From Flavobacterium sp. CS20 (GTDB taxonomy: Bacteria; Bacteroidota; Bacteroidia; Flavobacteriales; Flavobacteriaceae), in NCBI RefSeq assembly GCF_018080005.1, contig NZ_CP073015.1:2508501-2572500 (forward strand): a stretch of DNA of 64,000 bases. The letters run 5' to 3'. Shown here one piece after another: positions 1 to 11,731 of the stretch (within the stretch, counting starts at the first letter, position 1; each line of letters opens with the position of its first letter). The position numbers and the translations under genes were made by a program. The notes beneath the pieces were generated by a model, which did no database searches, had not been told where the DNA came from, and saw only the letters and a list, made by a program, of their open reading frames with translations.

Positions 1-471
1 GGCACTAACATTTTAAACAAGATTTTCGTTTTATTTATGCTATTAGCTCTCATTTCTTGTGGCGACAAAAAACGTTTAGCTCAAAACAGTAAAGCCCGAC
101 AAATCAGCACTTATGCTCAAAGTTTTTTAGGCACTTCATATCGTTATGGTGGCACTAACTCATCAGGTATGGACTGTTCAGGTTTAGTTTATCGTGTGTT
201 TTACAGACATGGTATTGTATTACCCAGAACATCAAAAGCCATGTCTAAACTTGGTAACAAAACAAAGCTCAAAAAAGCTAAAGTTGGCGATTTAGTGTTT
301 TTTAAAACACCTGGAAAAGGACGCGGGATTAATCATGTTGGTCTGGTTGTTAGTGCTAATGGTCGTGATATCAGTTTCATTCACTCAACTACAAGTCAAG
401 GTGTTGTTGTAACAAACTTAAATCAAAAATACTGGAAAAAAAGTTTTAAGTTTGTGAAGCGGATTTTATGA
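1..471 (+). CDS. NlpC/P60 cysteine peptidase, lipoprotein, 5' end outside window
   Basis: Cell-wall peptidase of the NlpC/P60 (C40) family, expected to cut peptide bonds in peptidoglycan stems. The reading frame is open from base 1, and a hydrophobic stretch ending in a lipobox (LISC, Cys at 58-60) suggests a lipid-anchored precursor. The true start is therefore probably just upstream of the window; the first internal ATG is at 37. Counting from that ATG, the catalytic Cys is residue 47 (MDCSGLV), the His is residue 100 (NHVGLV) and a third polar residue is His116, so the triad looks complete. About 144 residues covers a single catalytic domain without SH3 domains. It ends 8 bases before comEC and is likely cotranscribed with it. 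Confidence 0.85.
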   Translation, partial: GTNILNKIFVLFMLLALISCGDKKRLAQNSKARQISTYAQSFLGTSYRYGGTNSSGMDCSGLVYRVFYRHGIVLPRTSKAMSKLGNKTKLKKAKVGDLVFFKTPGKGRGINHVGLVVSANGRDISFIHSTTSQGVVVTNLNQKYWKKSFKFVKRIL

Positions 472-479
472 TTTAAATT

Positions 480-2498
480 ATGCACTTTCTCAATTTCACC
501 TTAATTAAACTGTGTTTGGGTTTTATCGGTGGAATTTACTTGGGATTTTTTATTGATTTACAATTCAAAGTACTAGTAACACTTGTATTAAGCTTGGTTG
601 CTTTATTGGTTATTTTTAGATGGATTTGGAATCAAAAATCACTTTTTTTATGGTCGAGTGTTGTGCTTTTTGCTGTTTTAGGAAGTCTGTCAACCCATAT
701 CCATTTACCAAAAAATCAACCCCATCATCTTATTCATTTAGATTTTAAAAGCCAAGAATACTTTGGGATTGAAGCTGATGTTAGTGAAGTTTTAAGAGAA
801 AATGCTTACAACCAAAAATATATTTTAGATCATTTAAAGATTGACCACCAACTTTATCAAGGCAAAATATTACTCAATGTTTCAAAGGATTCTGTAACCG
901 AAGAGTTGAAACCTGGTGATAAGGTTATAATGTCAACTTCATTACATCCGTTTTATAAAGCCAAAAACCCTCAAACATTTGATTATGCTTCATTTATGCA
1001 AAATCGGGACGTGTTTGCGGTGGTTTATGAAGATAAATTTGAAGTCGTTCCACAAACTCATTTTAGTATAAATGCTTACGCAGGGCAATGGCGAATGAAA
1101 ATGGTTTCTGCTCTACAAAAATCAGGATTTGACAACGAACATTTAGAGCTCATTCAAGCTTTGATTTTAGGTCAAAAACAATCGATAAATCGAGAGGTTT
1201 ATGCCGAGTTTGCAGAAGTCGGTGTTGTACATATTTTGGCGGTTTCGGGATTGCATGTAGGTATTGTTTTTCTTATTCTTAATTTTATATTTTCACCCTT
1301 GTTAAGTCTCAAATACGGGAGGCAGTTTAAGGTTTTGTTTACAATTCTTTCACTTTGGATTTTTGCGGCTATAGCGGGATTTTCACCTTCGGTAATGCGT
1401 GCAGTAACAATGTTTTCTTTTTTGGCTTTTGGTCAATTGTTTAGACGAAAAACCAACAGCATTAATATGTTATGCTTGTCGGCTGTGGCTCTTTTAATTT
1501 ACAGACCACAATTGCTATTTGAAGTTGGTTTTCAGTTGTCTTATTCGGCGGTGTTTGCTATTGTGATGTTGTATCCTGTATTTTCAAAACTCTATCAGCC
1601 ACGATATAAAATCCCCAAAATATTTTGGGATACGGCTTATGTGAGTTTAGCTGCACAAATTGGGGTGTTGCCGTTTCAACTGTTTTATTTTCATCAGTTT
1701 CCAGGTTTGTTTTTATTAGGAAATCTTGTCATTATACCATTTTTAGGAATTTTAATTGGTGGTGGTTTAATCTGTATTGTTTTGGCTTTGGTTGGAGGTT
1801 TAATTTCGCCTTTGGTTGAGGTTTATGCTTATTTATTAGATTTATTAGTGGCTTATGTCAACTGGCTTGGTCAATTCAAGGATTTTATATTTCAGGACAT
1901 TTTCTTTACTAGAAATATGTTTTTAGCCATTTTACTTATGGTTCTGAGCTTTATGTTTATGATGCGAGAATTTAAAAAATCTTATATCACTGTGTTTTTG
2001 CTTTCGCTTTTAGCTTTTATAGTGGTTAGTATTTCAGAGATTTCTGAAGTTGATAAACATTCAGAATTAATTGTTTTTCATCAAAATAGACAAAGTCTTA
2101 TTGGCATCAAGCAAGGTCGGCAACTTGAGATTTATTCAGATAAAACTGAGGGGTTTTCAGACTCTTATTTGTTGAGTAATTATCAATTGATACATCGCAT
2201 TGATAGTACTGAATTTAGACCTTTGAAAAATAGTTTTAAACTCAATAAAAATAGTTTAACCGTAATAGATAGCTCAGGGGTTTATTTAAAAGAATCTAAA
2301 TCTGAAATTATTGTGTTATGCCAGTCGCCTGATATACATTTAGGGAAGCTAATTGAAACTTTACATCCTAAACATATTATTGCGGATGGTAATAATTATA
2401 GAAGTTATGTAGAACGTTGGCAACAAACGGCAAAAAAATACAATGTTCCGTTTCATTGGACATATAAAGCTGGTTATTTGAGCTTTAGTTTGCCTTAA
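480..2498 (+). CDS. comEC: ComEC/Rec2-type DNA uptake channel
   Basis: Inner-membrane channel that carries single-stranded DNA into the cytoplasm during natural transformation. The 672 residues show an N-terminal membrane pair with a soluble OB-like segment (DUF4131, about 1-190). A multi-helix competence domain follows (about 215-500) with the characteristic VHILAVSGLHVG stretch near residue 257. The final 150 residues resemble a much reduced metallo-beta-lactamase-like region without the usual HxHxDH metal motif, so nuclease activity there is doubtful. The ATG at 480 follows the previous stop by 8 bases. A dprA gene, the partner that receives the incoming strand, lies at 43494-44597 on the other strand, so two transformation genes are present in the window. 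Confidence 0.88.
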   Translation: MHFLNFTLIKLCLGFIGGIYLGFFIDLQFKVLVTLVLSLVALLVIFRWIWNQKSLFLWSSVVLFAVLGSLSTHIHLPKNQPHHLIHLDFKSQEYFGIEADVSEVLRENAYNQKYILDHLKIDHQLYQGKILLNVSKDSVTEELKPGDKVIMSTSLHPFYKAKNPQTFDYASFMQNRDVFAVVYEDKFEVVPQTHFSINAYAGQWRMKMVSALQKSGFDNEHLELIQALILGQKQSINREVYAEFAEVGVVHILAVSGLHVGIVFLILNFIFSPLLSLKYGRQFKVLFTILSLWIFAAIAGFSPSVMRAVTMFSFLAFGQLFRRKTNSINMLCLSAVALLIYRPQLLFEVGFQLSYSAVFAIVMLYPVFSKLYQPRYKIPKIFWDTAYVSLAAQIGVLPFQLFYFHQFPGLFLLGNLVIIPFLGILIGGGLICIVLALVGGLISPLVEVYAYLLDLLVAYVNWLGQFKDFIFQDIFFTRNMFLAILLMVLSFMFMMREFKKSYITVFLLSLLAFIVVSISEISEVDKHSELIVFHQNRQSLIGIKQGRQLEIYSDKTEGFSDSYLLSNYQLIHRIDSTEFRPLKNSFKLNKNSLTVIDSSGVYLKESKSEIIVLCQSPDIHLGKLIETLHPKHIIADGNNYRSYVERWQQTAKKYNVPFHWTYKAGYLSFSLP

Positions 2499-2557
2499 TA
2501 TTTTAGGTTGATAAAATTATAGAATATTTGGTTTTTTATAATTTGGTGAATATTTTG

Positions 2558-3385
2558 TCATGCGTTTAATGCCTGTATAAGCTTAATACATTCAACGGCT
2601 TCTTTTACGTCGTGAGTGCGTAAAATATTGGCTCCTTTGTATAACGCAATAGCGTGCAGTGCTGTAGAGCCGTTTAAGGCATGCATGGGTTGTGTTTTCA
2701 AAGTTTTGTAAATCATAGATTTTCTTGATAAGCCACAAAGTAGGGGCAAGTCAAAACTTTTAAATAATTCAAAATGGTTGAGTAACTCAAAGTTATGTTG
2801 GATGCTTTTGGAAAATCCAAAACCTGGATCAATAATGATATCATTAATCCCTTTTTGATAAGCTATAGATAGTCGTTCAGAAAAATAAGTTTTAATTTCA
2901 ACAAGTAAGTTGTCGTATTGGGCTAAAGTTTTCATATTCTGAGGATTCCCTTTCATATGCATCATAACATAAGGTGCTTGGTGCTTTGCAACAACTTGGA
3001 GCATATTAGTATCTAATTGACCCGCAGAGATATCGTTAATGATACTTGCACCAATTTGAAGTGTCAAATCTGCCACTTCACTTCTAAACGTATCAATTGA
3101 CAATAAGATCTCGTTTTTAAATTCTTTAACCAAGAGCTCAACAACTGGGATAAGCCTTTTTTTTTCATCTTCTACATCAATATGTGTTGCACCTGGTCTT
3201 GAGCTATACGAACCTAAATCTATAAAGGTAGCACCTTCAGTGAGCATTTTTTCTGCTTGTTTCAATATTGCATTTTGGGTTTGGTATTTACCACCATCGT
3301 AAAAAGAGTCAGGTGTTAAATTAAGAATACCCATAACCTTGGGACAATCAAAATCTATCAGTTGTCCCTTACAATTTATTGTCAT
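2558..3385 (-). CDS. folP: Dihydropteroate synthase
   Basis: Condenses 6-hydroxymethyl-dihydropterin pyrophosphate with p-aminobenzoate to dihydropteroate in folate synthesis; it is the sulfonamide target. The 275-residue TIM barrel carries the pterin-binding signature GILNLTPDSFYDGG (about 19-32), a phosphate-binding loop variant SYSSRPG (the common form is GGQSTRPG), the IDPGFGF strand-loop and the LCGLSRKS motif near the C-terminus. The length is normal for the family. It lies downstream of the acyl-CoA dehydrogenase gene on the same strand with a 13-base gap, so the two are probably cotranscribed although their pathways are unrelated. Confidence 0.95.
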   Translation of the reverse strand: MTINCKGQLIDFDCPKVMGILNLTPDSFYDGGKYQTQNAILKQAEKMLTEGATFIDLGSYSSRPGATHIDVEDEKKRLIPVVELLVKEFKNEILLSIDTFRSEVADLTLQIGASIINDISAGQLDTNMLQVVAKHQAPYVMMHMKGNPQNMKTLAQYDNLLVEIKTYFSERLSIAYQKGINDIIIDPGFGFSKSIQHNFELLNHFELFKSFDLPLLCGLSRKSMIYKTLKTQPMHALNGSTALHAIALYKGANILRTHDVKEAVECIKLIQALNA

Positions 3386-3398
3386 AACTGCATTAAAA

Positions 3399-4541
3399 CT
3401 AGTCGTTTAAAATAGATCGTGAGATTACAATTTTTTGAATTTCTGAGGTGCCTTCATAAATTTGGGTAATTTTGGCATCTCTCATCATGCGTTCTACATG
3501 ATATTCCTTAACATAACCGTTTCCTCCGTGTATTTGAACGGCTTCAGTTGACACATCCATAGCGACTTGTGAGGCATAGAGTTTTGCCATAGCACCTGAT
3601 AAATCGTAGTTTTGACCTTGGTCTTTATCCCAGGCGGCTTTCATAACGAGGTGTCGAGCGACCTCAATTTGAGTGTGCATATCGGCTAATTTAAAGGCAA
3701 TAGCTTGGTGATTTTTAATCTCTGTACCAAAGGCTTTTCTGGTTTTTGAATATTCTTTAGCCAACTCGTATGCTCCTGATGCAATGCCCAAGGCTTGTGC
3801 GACAATACCAATACGACCGCCAGAAAGGGTTTTCATAGCAAATTTGAATCCAAATCCGTCTTCGGCTATTCTGTTTTCTTTTGGAATCTTAACATCGTTA
3901 AAATTTAAAGAATGAGTGTCGCTACCGCGGATACCCATTTTGTCTTCTTTTGGGCTAACTTCAAAACCATCCCATCCTTTTTCAACAATAAATGCATTGA
4001 TGCCACGGTGTTTTTTCTCTCTATTGGTTTGGGCAATAACAAGGTAATAATCTGCATTGCCTCCGTTGGTTATCCAGTTTTTTGTGCCATTTAAAAGATA
4101 GTAATCGCCTTTATCTATGGCTGTTGTTTTTTGAGAAGTGGCATCGCTACCTGCTTCAGGCTCACTTAAGCAAAATGCACCAAGTGCTTCTCCAGTAGTG
4201 AGTTTTGTTAGATATTTTTCTTTTTGGGCTTGACTGCCATAAGCATCTATTCCCCAACAGACCAATGAATTATTAACTGAAACAACAACTGATGCAGAAG
4301 CGTCTATTTTTGATAATTCTTCCATGGCTAATACGTAAGATATCGTATCCATTCCGCCACCGCCAAATTCTGGAGAAGTCATCATACCTAAAAACCCAAG
4401 CTCGCCGAGTTTTTTGATTTGTTCTTTTGGAAACTCTTGTTTGTTATCTCTTTCTATAACGCCAGGAAGTAATTCTGATTTAGCAAAATCTTTAGCGACT
4501 TGACGAATCATTTCGTGTTCTTCGGTTAATTTGAAATCCAT
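3399..4541 (-). CDS. Acyl-CoA dehydrogenase (short-chain/butyryl type)
   Basis: FAD enzyme that forms the trans-2 double bond in acyl-CoA during beta-oxidation or branched-chain amino-acid breakdown. At 380 residues it is full length for the soluble family: helical N-terminal domain (1-120), FAD-binding beta domain with LSEPEAGSDA (about 125-235) and helical C-terminal domain. The C-terminal stretch VQIHGGNGY followed by YEGTSEIQ holds the expected catalytic Glu of the short/medium-chain group. The ATG at 4539-4541 is the only plausible start. Substrate chain length cannot be fixed from sequence alone. About 200 non-coding bases separate it from the divergent phosphatase gene and should hold both promoters. 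Confidence 0.93.
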   Translation of the reverse strand: MDFKLTEEHEMIRQVAKDFAKSELLPGVIERDNKQEFPKEQIKKLGELGFLGMMTSPEFGGGGMDTISYVLAMEELSKIDASASVVVSVNNSLVCWGIDAYGSQAQKEKYLTKLTTGEALGAFCLSEPEAGSDATSQKTTAIDKGDYYLLNGTKNWITNGGNADYYLVIAQTNREKKHRGINAFIVEKGWDGFEVSPKEDKMGIRGSDTHSLNFNDVKIPKENRIAEDGFGFKFAMKTLSGGRIGIVAQALGIASGAYELAKEYSKTRKAFGTEIKNHQAIAFKLADMHTQIEVARHLVMKAAWDKDQGQNYDLSGAMAKLYASQVAMDVSTEAVQIHGGNGYVKEYHVERMMRDAKITQIYEGTSEIQKIVISRSILND

Positions 4542-4743
4542 AAATTTAGTTTTGTAAAATCATCAAAAAATAGGCACAAATATAACTTTTCTTTAAATCT
4601 TTGACAATTTATTATTGCTTTTTTGAGTCTTGGCTTATTGCTTTTTAAAATTGTTTATCTCTTCTTTATGTTTTGTTGACTTATGCTTAAAACACTTAGA
4701 AGTTAATTGAATTATTTTTGATGATTAATTAATCTTTTTAATC

Positions 4744-6962
<2,219 letters not shown>

Positions 6963-7280
6963 GTTTTTTGTTTTTGAGCAAATTTAGCAGAGCTTGGCAC
7001 ATCAACAAGTTCTAAACTCAGGTTTAGTTAATGTTTAACACATTCATATAAAATCAATCATATGAATTTCGCAGATTCAATTATTTGTAACTCTAATATC
7101 TCTAAACTATTTGCCAATTTCCTTGTGAATAGGGGTTTAAAAGTATAGCTATTTCTTTGCTAATGCCTTCTGTGATGAGTGTGCTAAAGATATTTCAGAG
7201 TATTTTTTGAGAGATGTGAGATGACTTTTATATAACAGGCTTTTTTAAAACCATCGTTTATGTACTGCATTTTTTTAAAA
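6963..7280. other. Non-coding stretch upstream of the trans-sulfuration gene
   Basis: About 320 bases with no supported gene. It contains the 5' region of the interrupted PLP enzyme gene and AT-rich sequence leading to the MITE-like repeat. I looked for a SAM-responsive riboswitch here and could not support one. Confidence 0.5.
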
Positions 7281-7468
7281 TAACGTGAGTTCGATTTATT
7301 GTAAGCTGTAAATCAGATGATTATATGTTTTTGTTAGCAAATTTTGTCATTGGTAACGAAGAATGAGGAGAAATCTCATCCTACTGAGATGTCTCGTCGC
7401 TCATGCTTCGCTCTATCGACATGACAAATGATTAAATATCTGTATTTTATTATATCGAACTCACGTTA
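7281..7468. repeat. MITE-like element, copy A
   Basis: A 188-bp non-coding element with perfect 15-bp terminal inverted repeats (TAACGTGAGTTCGAT at the left, its complement ending at 7468). Inside is a hairpin-rich core with opposed ATCTCATC and GAGATGTCTC arms and the segment TCGCTCATGCTTCGCTCTAT. A second copy in opposite orientation lies at 58345-58538 and a partial one near 38965-38980. There is no coding capacity, so movement would need a transposase in trans. The flanks are AT-rich and a target duplication cannot be decided by eye. Confidence 0.8.
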
Positions 7469-7503
7469 AAATAATAAAAGATCTATAAACTTTTGCCATA
7501 TCG

Positions 7504-8217
7504 CTACTTTTGCTTTCGGTTTTTTCTAAAACGAATATTCAGCATTTCTATAATCAATGAAAAGAATACGGCAAAATAGATATAGCCTTTAGGCACATGA
7601 TAATGCAGTGATTCAACAAAAAGCATAAAGCCTATCAAAATCAGAAATGAAAGAGCTAAAATCTGAATAGTTGGATATTTGTTGACAAAATTGCTGACTT
7701 TTTTGGCGAAAATCATCATAATGATAATGGATATAATCACGGCGATAATCATCAAAATAATTTCTTCGGTTAGCCCGACAGCAGTGAGGATAGAATCAAA
7801 AGAAAACACTATATCTAAACCTACAATTTGTATAATGGCATTGCTAAATGAACTGACTTTTTTGACTGTAGTTTCTTTTTCGTCTCCTTCTATTTTGTGA
7901 TGAATTTCAAAAATACTTTTTATAATCAAAAATATACCACCAATTGCCAATATGATATCTCGCCAACTCAAATCAAACTCGTAAATGCTTAAAACAGGTT
8001 CTGTTAAACCAATTATCCAAGTAATGCTAAACAATAAAGCAATACGCATGAGCAAGGCTAAAGTCAAGCCGACATATATGCTTTTTTGCTGTTGGTTTTT
8101 TGGTAATTTTCCTGAAACAATAGAGATAAAAATGATGTTATCAATCCCTAAAACGATTTCCATAAAAATTAAGGTAAGTAAGGATATCCAAATTTCGGGG
8201 TGAAGAAAAATTTCCAT
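7504..8217 (-). CDS. TerC family integral membrane protein
   Basis: Multi-helix membrane protein of the TerC/YkoY family, linked in other bacteria to tellurite resistance and to metal (Mn2+) loading or export around secreted enzymes. The segment MEIVLGIDNIIFISIVSG carries the conserved acidic GIDN motif of helix 1, and a second acidic motif, GLDIVFSFDSI, falls in the middle, as expected for the internal repeat. About seven hydrophobic segments are visible in 237 residues. I chose the ATG at 8215-8217 (MEIFLHPEIW) because family members start there; an upstream in-frame start would add 23 poorly conserved residues. It is the last apparently intact core gene before the accessory region. Confidence 0.85.
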   Translation of the reverse strand: MEIFLHPEIWISLLTLIFMEIVLGIDNIIFISIVSGKLPKNQQQKSIYVGLTLALLMRIALLFSITWIIGLTEPVLSIYEFDLSWRDIILAIGGIFLIIKSIFEIHHKIEGDEKETTVKKVSSFSNAIIQIVGLDIVFSFDSILTAVGLTEEIILMIIAVIISIIIMMIFAKKVSNFVNKYPTIQILALSFLILIGFMLFVESLHYHVPKGYIYFAVFFSLIIEMLNIRFRKNRKQK

Positions 8218-8357
8218 AAGATTCTTTAGTGTATTATACTGATATAGGTTGACTCTTTTTTGGTTATTGATTAGATTATCGATCAAAAGTTATTTCCAAT
8301 TTTTTTTCTGGCTTTTGAATGACCCAAAAAAAATTAGAATAACTTTTTACTTTGTGC

Positions 8358-8720
8358 TCATATTTTAATTTCCTGTAAATTTAAGTTATTTTTTCTATAC
8401 GATTTGTATTTGATGTTCGGATTTAAATGAACCTCTGCTGGTTTTCTAAAGTCTAGACTAAAATGCGTTCTTAGGTTATTTAAATATATACAGCTTGATG
8501 AGTCATATCTCTAGCTATTTCAGTGTTTTTGATGGTTTGCTTTAAACCATATTCATATTTAAGAGTTCTGTTAATTCTTTCAGCTACAGCATTTTCATAA
8601 GGGTCGTATTGTTCGGTCATGCTCATTGTAATACCATTGTTTTCAGCAAAGTTTGTGTATTTAGGATTACAATACTGGAAGCCTCTATCGGAATGATGAA
8701 TGAGTTCTTGGTTAGGGTAC
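8358..8720 (-). pseudogene. Remnant of an IS3-family transposase (C-terminal integrase core)
   Basis: Translating the minus strand gives the 3' part of an rve-type integrase domain: a start matching HHSDRGFQYCNP (conserved Asp region), then MTEQYDPYENAVAERINRTL, which includes the catalytic Glu context, and a C-terminal KPAEVHLNP segment. The frame breaks by one base after QAVYI (near 8486), where a stop appears and the next residues, NNLRTHFSLD, continue in another frame. Everything 5' of the HHSD motif is missing. This is a dead fragment of an IS3/IS150-type element marking the left side of the accessory region. Confidence 0.85.
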
Positions 8721-8846
8721 TTTTATTGTTTTTTTTATTTCGTCTATTTTCCAACATAGAATATCGCTTTTACTACTTATCAATCATTTCCACTTCAATT
8801 TTTGTAACCACACAAACCACTTGGAATATTATATTCCCTTAATTCA

Positions 8847-9014
8847 TTAATGCTTATGAATATTCCCTTTTAGCACAAAATAGTATAATAGGAACGCGGT
8901 TATTACCACAAAGATTATTGCAAGAATCCCATTGAACTTATCTTTTTTTGTGATTTTGTTATTCGATGATTTACTAACTCTCTTATTTGTTTTTTTTCTC
9001 TGTTTTTGATACAT
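8847..9014 (-). CDS. 55-residue basic single-pass membrane protein
   Basis: A short gene directly downstream of the CPC-type metal ATPase, starting 9 bases after its stop, so the two should be translated from one message. The first 28 residues are strongly basic (MYQKQRKKTNKR). One hydrophobic helix follows at about residues 29-48 (GILAIIFVVITAFLLYYFVL) and a short tail ends in HKH. By the positive-inside rule the basic N-terminus would be cytoplasmic and the histidine-containing tail periplasmic. I recognise no family. Position and topology suggest a small accessory or regulatory subunit of the ATPase, but this is inference. Confidence 0.55.
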   Translation of the reverse strand: MYQKQRKKTNKRVSKSSNNKITKKDKFNGILAIIFVVITAFLLYYFVLKGNIHKH

Positions 9015-9023
9015 TACTTTTGG

Positions 9024-10985
9024 TTATTTCCATTTCATCTTCTGCAATCGCACAGCATTTAAAATCGCCAACAATGCCACTCCAACATCTGCAAAAACAG
9101 CCTCCCACATCGTTGCCAGACCACCTGCGCCCAAAACCAATACGACTGCTTTCACACCAAAAGCTAAACCTATATTTTGCCAAACGATACGACGTGTTGA
9201 ACGACCAATTTTAATAGCTTTTGCAATTTTGCTCGGTTGGTCTGTCTGAATGATTACATCCGCCGTTTCTATTGCCGCATCGTCGCCCAAACCGCCCATT
9301 GCTATCCCAACATCGCTCGTCGCCAATACTGGCGCATCATTGATGCCATCGCCTATAAAGGCAACTTTGTTGTCGGTTTCAGCTATCAGTTTTTCCACTT
9401 CGGCTAATTTGTCTTCTGGCAACAATCCGCCTTTTGCCCAATCCACACCCATTTCTTTTGCCACTTGTTGGGTTATGGGATCCTTGTCGCCAGAAAGCAT
9501 TATGATTTTGGAAATTCCAGATTCTCTAATTTGCTTGATGGCTTCGTGGGCATCTTCTTTCAATTCGTCTGCAATGATGACATAGCCAGCGAATTTACCA
9601 TCAATGGAAACCATCACGATAGATTCTACAATGTTATCAGTTTCAGATGGAACTTCGATATTGTTTGAAATCATCAATGGTTTATTCCCAATCAATACGG
9701 TTTTGCCGTTTACTGTTCCTTTTAATCCTTTTCCTGCAACTTCGGTTACTGTGGATGCCTGAAAATCTTCGCCATCAGCTTTATATTCCATAATAGCTTT
9801 TGCAATGGGATGGGTGGATTGTTCTTCCATCGCCATCAGGTATTTCATAAATTCAGGTTCTTTCCAATCAATGGCTTTTATTTCCTTTATCTTGAAAACA
9901 CCTTTTGTCATGGTTCCTGTTTTATCCATTACAATGGTGTTTACCTTTGTCATTTCATCTAAAAATGATGCACCTTTAAATAGAATACCATTTTTTGAAG
10001 TCGCTCCCAATCCACCAAAATAGCCCAACGGAATTGAGATAACCAAAGCACACGGACAGGAAATAACCAAGAAAATCAAGGCTCTATACAACCAATCGCT
10101 AAAGACATAATCGTCCACAAAAATGTAGGGTATAAACGTCAATCCAATCGCAAGAAAGACAACGATTGGTGTATAGATTCTTGCGAACTTTCTAATGAAC
10201 AATTCGGTTTTTGATTTCCGTGCGGTGGCGTTTTGCACCATATCGAGAATACGTGCAATGGAACTATCCTTAAATTCTTTGGTCGTTTCAATTTCAATAA
10301 CGCCATCCAGATTGATGCTTCCTGCAAATACTTTTTCTCCTTTTGCAATGGTGTCAGGTTTGCTTTCGCCTGTTAGAGCTGCTGTATTGAATGAGCCTTT
10401 TTCGGACAATAAAACACCATCCAAAGGGATTTTTTCGCCCACACGGACTTGAACTTTTTCACCAATAGCAACGATTTCGGGATTTACAGAAACATAATTG
10501 TTGTTCCTATAGACCAAGGCTTCATTAGGTCGTACATCCAGTAATGCCTTGATGCTTCCCTTGGCTTTTTTAACCGCGGCACTTTGGAACAATTCGCCTA
10601 CCGCATAAAACAACATTACTGCCACACCTTCGGGATATTCGCCAATGGCGAATGCACCTATGGTTGCGATGGACATCAATAAAAACTCGGTAAAAAAATC
10701 GCCATTTTTGATGCTGTTCCAACCTTCCATTATCACAGGAAAACCTACTGGAAGATATGCGACTGCATACCAAACAATACGTACCCAACCTGTGAAATAA
10801 GGGAACGCATCAAAATAGTCTATGGCAATACCCATAATCAGCATCGCAAAACTGAAAATTGCTGGTACATAAATTTTAAATTTCCCTATACTTTCCGGAC
10901 TGCTATGGTTGTGGCTATCATTGCGCTTGTGATTATCGGATGAAGTTTTATTTAAATCTCTTAAATTCAATTTCTTTTTTTTCAT
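9024..10985 (-). CDS. P1B-type heavy-metal ATPase with CPC motif (Zn/Cd/Pb export type)
   Basis: ATP-driven exporter of soft divalent cations across the inner membrane. The 653 residues have a short His-rich N-terminus (SDNHKRNDSHNHSS) in place of a CxxC metal-binding domain. Paired helices follow, then the actuator loop with ALTGES, the transmembrane metal site SCPCALVISIP (CPC), the phosphorylation site DKTGTMTKG, the HP signature STHPIAKAI and the hinge GDGINDAP. All core residues are present and the frame is intact. The CPC motif with no HMA domain matches ZntA/CadA-like P1B-2 proteins better than copper pumps, though metal choice is inferred. A small membrane protein gene follows 9 bases later. 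Confidence 0.92.
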   Translation of the reverse strand: MKKKKLNLRDLNKTSSDNHKRNDSHNHSSPESIGKFKIYVPAIFSFAMLIMGIAIDYFDAFPYFTGWVRIVWYAVAYLPVGFPVIMEGWNSIKNGDFFTEFLLMSIATIGAFAIGEYPEGVAVMLFYAVGELFQSAAVKKAKGSIKALLDVRPNEALVYRNNNYVSVNPEIVAIGEKVQVRVGEKIPLDGVLLSEKGSFNTAALTGESKPDTIAKGEKVFAGSINLDGVIEIETTKEFKDSSIARILDMVQNATARKSKTELFIRKFARIYTPIVVFLAIGLTFIPYIFVDDYVFSDWLYRALIFLVISCPCALVISIPLGYFGGLGATSKNGILFKGASFLDEMTKVNTIVMDKTGTMTKGVFKIKEIKAIDWKEPEFMKYLMAMEEQSTHPIAKAIMEYKADGEDFQASTVTEVAGKGLKGTVNGKTVLIGNKPLMISNNIEVPSETDNIVESIVMVSIDGKFAGYVIIADELKEDAHEAIKQIRESGISKIIMLSGDKDPITQQVAKEMGVDWAKGGLLPEDKLAEVEKLIAETDNKVAFIGDGINDAPVLATSDVGIAMGGLGDDAAIETADVIIQTDQPSKIAKAIKIGRSTRRIVWQNIGLAFGVKAVVLVLGAGGLATMWEAVFADVGVALLAILNAVRLQKMKWK

Positions 10986-11017
10986 AATTTCGATTATAAT
11001 TTCATTTAAATTTGTAG

Positions 11018-11560
11018 TTATTCCAATCTCAATACCAATTGCGCAAACTGCACCTCTATGGTTTCATCGATTCCCTCTATTAAGGAATCCAAACCAGTAT
11101 TTGGAACCAAAACCTGCCCTCTGGCACTTATCAAACAAGAAGTGGTTGTTCCTTGGTCAAAATGGTTAAGAGTCGTTTTAAAGACTGATTTATAGGTTTT
11201 GTCTTTGTACGTAACCGTTACCAACCAATTAAAATTAATTGGGTCGTGCCGTTTTGATAAAAAATCCTGTGATGGAATAGTGCCAGTAAACCGAAGTATT
11301 AAAGGGTCTTCCCGCTGTTCTAAAAGGGCATTGATTTTAGGACTATCTGTTGATAAAGTCTTAAGGTCGAGTACACCATTGACCACTTTGGAATCATAAT
11401 CAAGATATAGTGCCAATTTATGGCTTTCTGCCTTGATGGGTTTATCATCAACCAAAGTCATCATCATAATATGCCCTTCTTCAGTTGTATAAATTTTTTG
11501 GGCGTTTACTTTATAATAACTAACCAACAAGATTATTAAAATACAATGTTTAAAATTCAT
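11018..11560 (-). CDS. Secreted protein of unknown function in the metal region
   Basis: The product has a signal peptide (MNFKHCILIILLVSYYKVNAQK, cleavage near residue 20) and about 160 mature residues, mainly predicted beta-strands. I chose the ATG at 11558-11560 because it gives a clean signal peptide; an in-frame ATG three codons earlier is possible. The spacing of hydrophobic strands, with a GVLDLKTL segment and an ISARGQVLVPNTGLD segment, loosely recalls the YceI-like lipocalin fold, but I would not assign it. It sits just upstream of the CPC-type ATPase gene with a 32-base gap and is probably in the same transcript, which suggests a periplasmic role linked to metal handling. Confidence 0.6.
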   Translation of the reverse strand: MNFKHCILIILLVSYYKVNAQKIYTTEEGHIMMMTLVDDKPIKAESHKLALYLDYDSKVVNGVLDLKTLSTDSPKINALLEQREDPLILRFTGTIPSQDFLSKRHDPINFNWLVTVTYKDKTYKSVFKTTLNHFDQGTTTSCLISARGQVLVPNTGLDSLIEGIDETIEVQFAQLVLRLE

Positions 11561-11731
11561 AATATCCATTTTTAATTGTATAATTAAAAAAAAGCGACTT
11601 CTACTTGTGCTTTTAATGCTATTAATCATTTTGCTTTAAGAAGCATCATAAAAGTCGCCTGCTATTAATTAAGTTTTCACTTAATTTATTTTAAATAAAA
11701 AATTTCACTCTTTCACACAACTATTTACCCC

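Noticed and set aside
6963..7280. SAM riboswitch upstream of the cystathionine gamma-synthase-type gene
   Set aside because: I looked for SAM-I and SAM-II core motifs and could not place the required helices; no support.
8609..8842. Plus-strand gene at 8609-8842
   Set aside because: It overlaps the minus-strand IS3 transposase remnant, which has clear family motifs; the plus-strand frame shows none.
11018..11560. YceI-family protein
   Set aside because: Some strand spacing is similar, but no diagnostic residues could be matched, so it is left unassigned.
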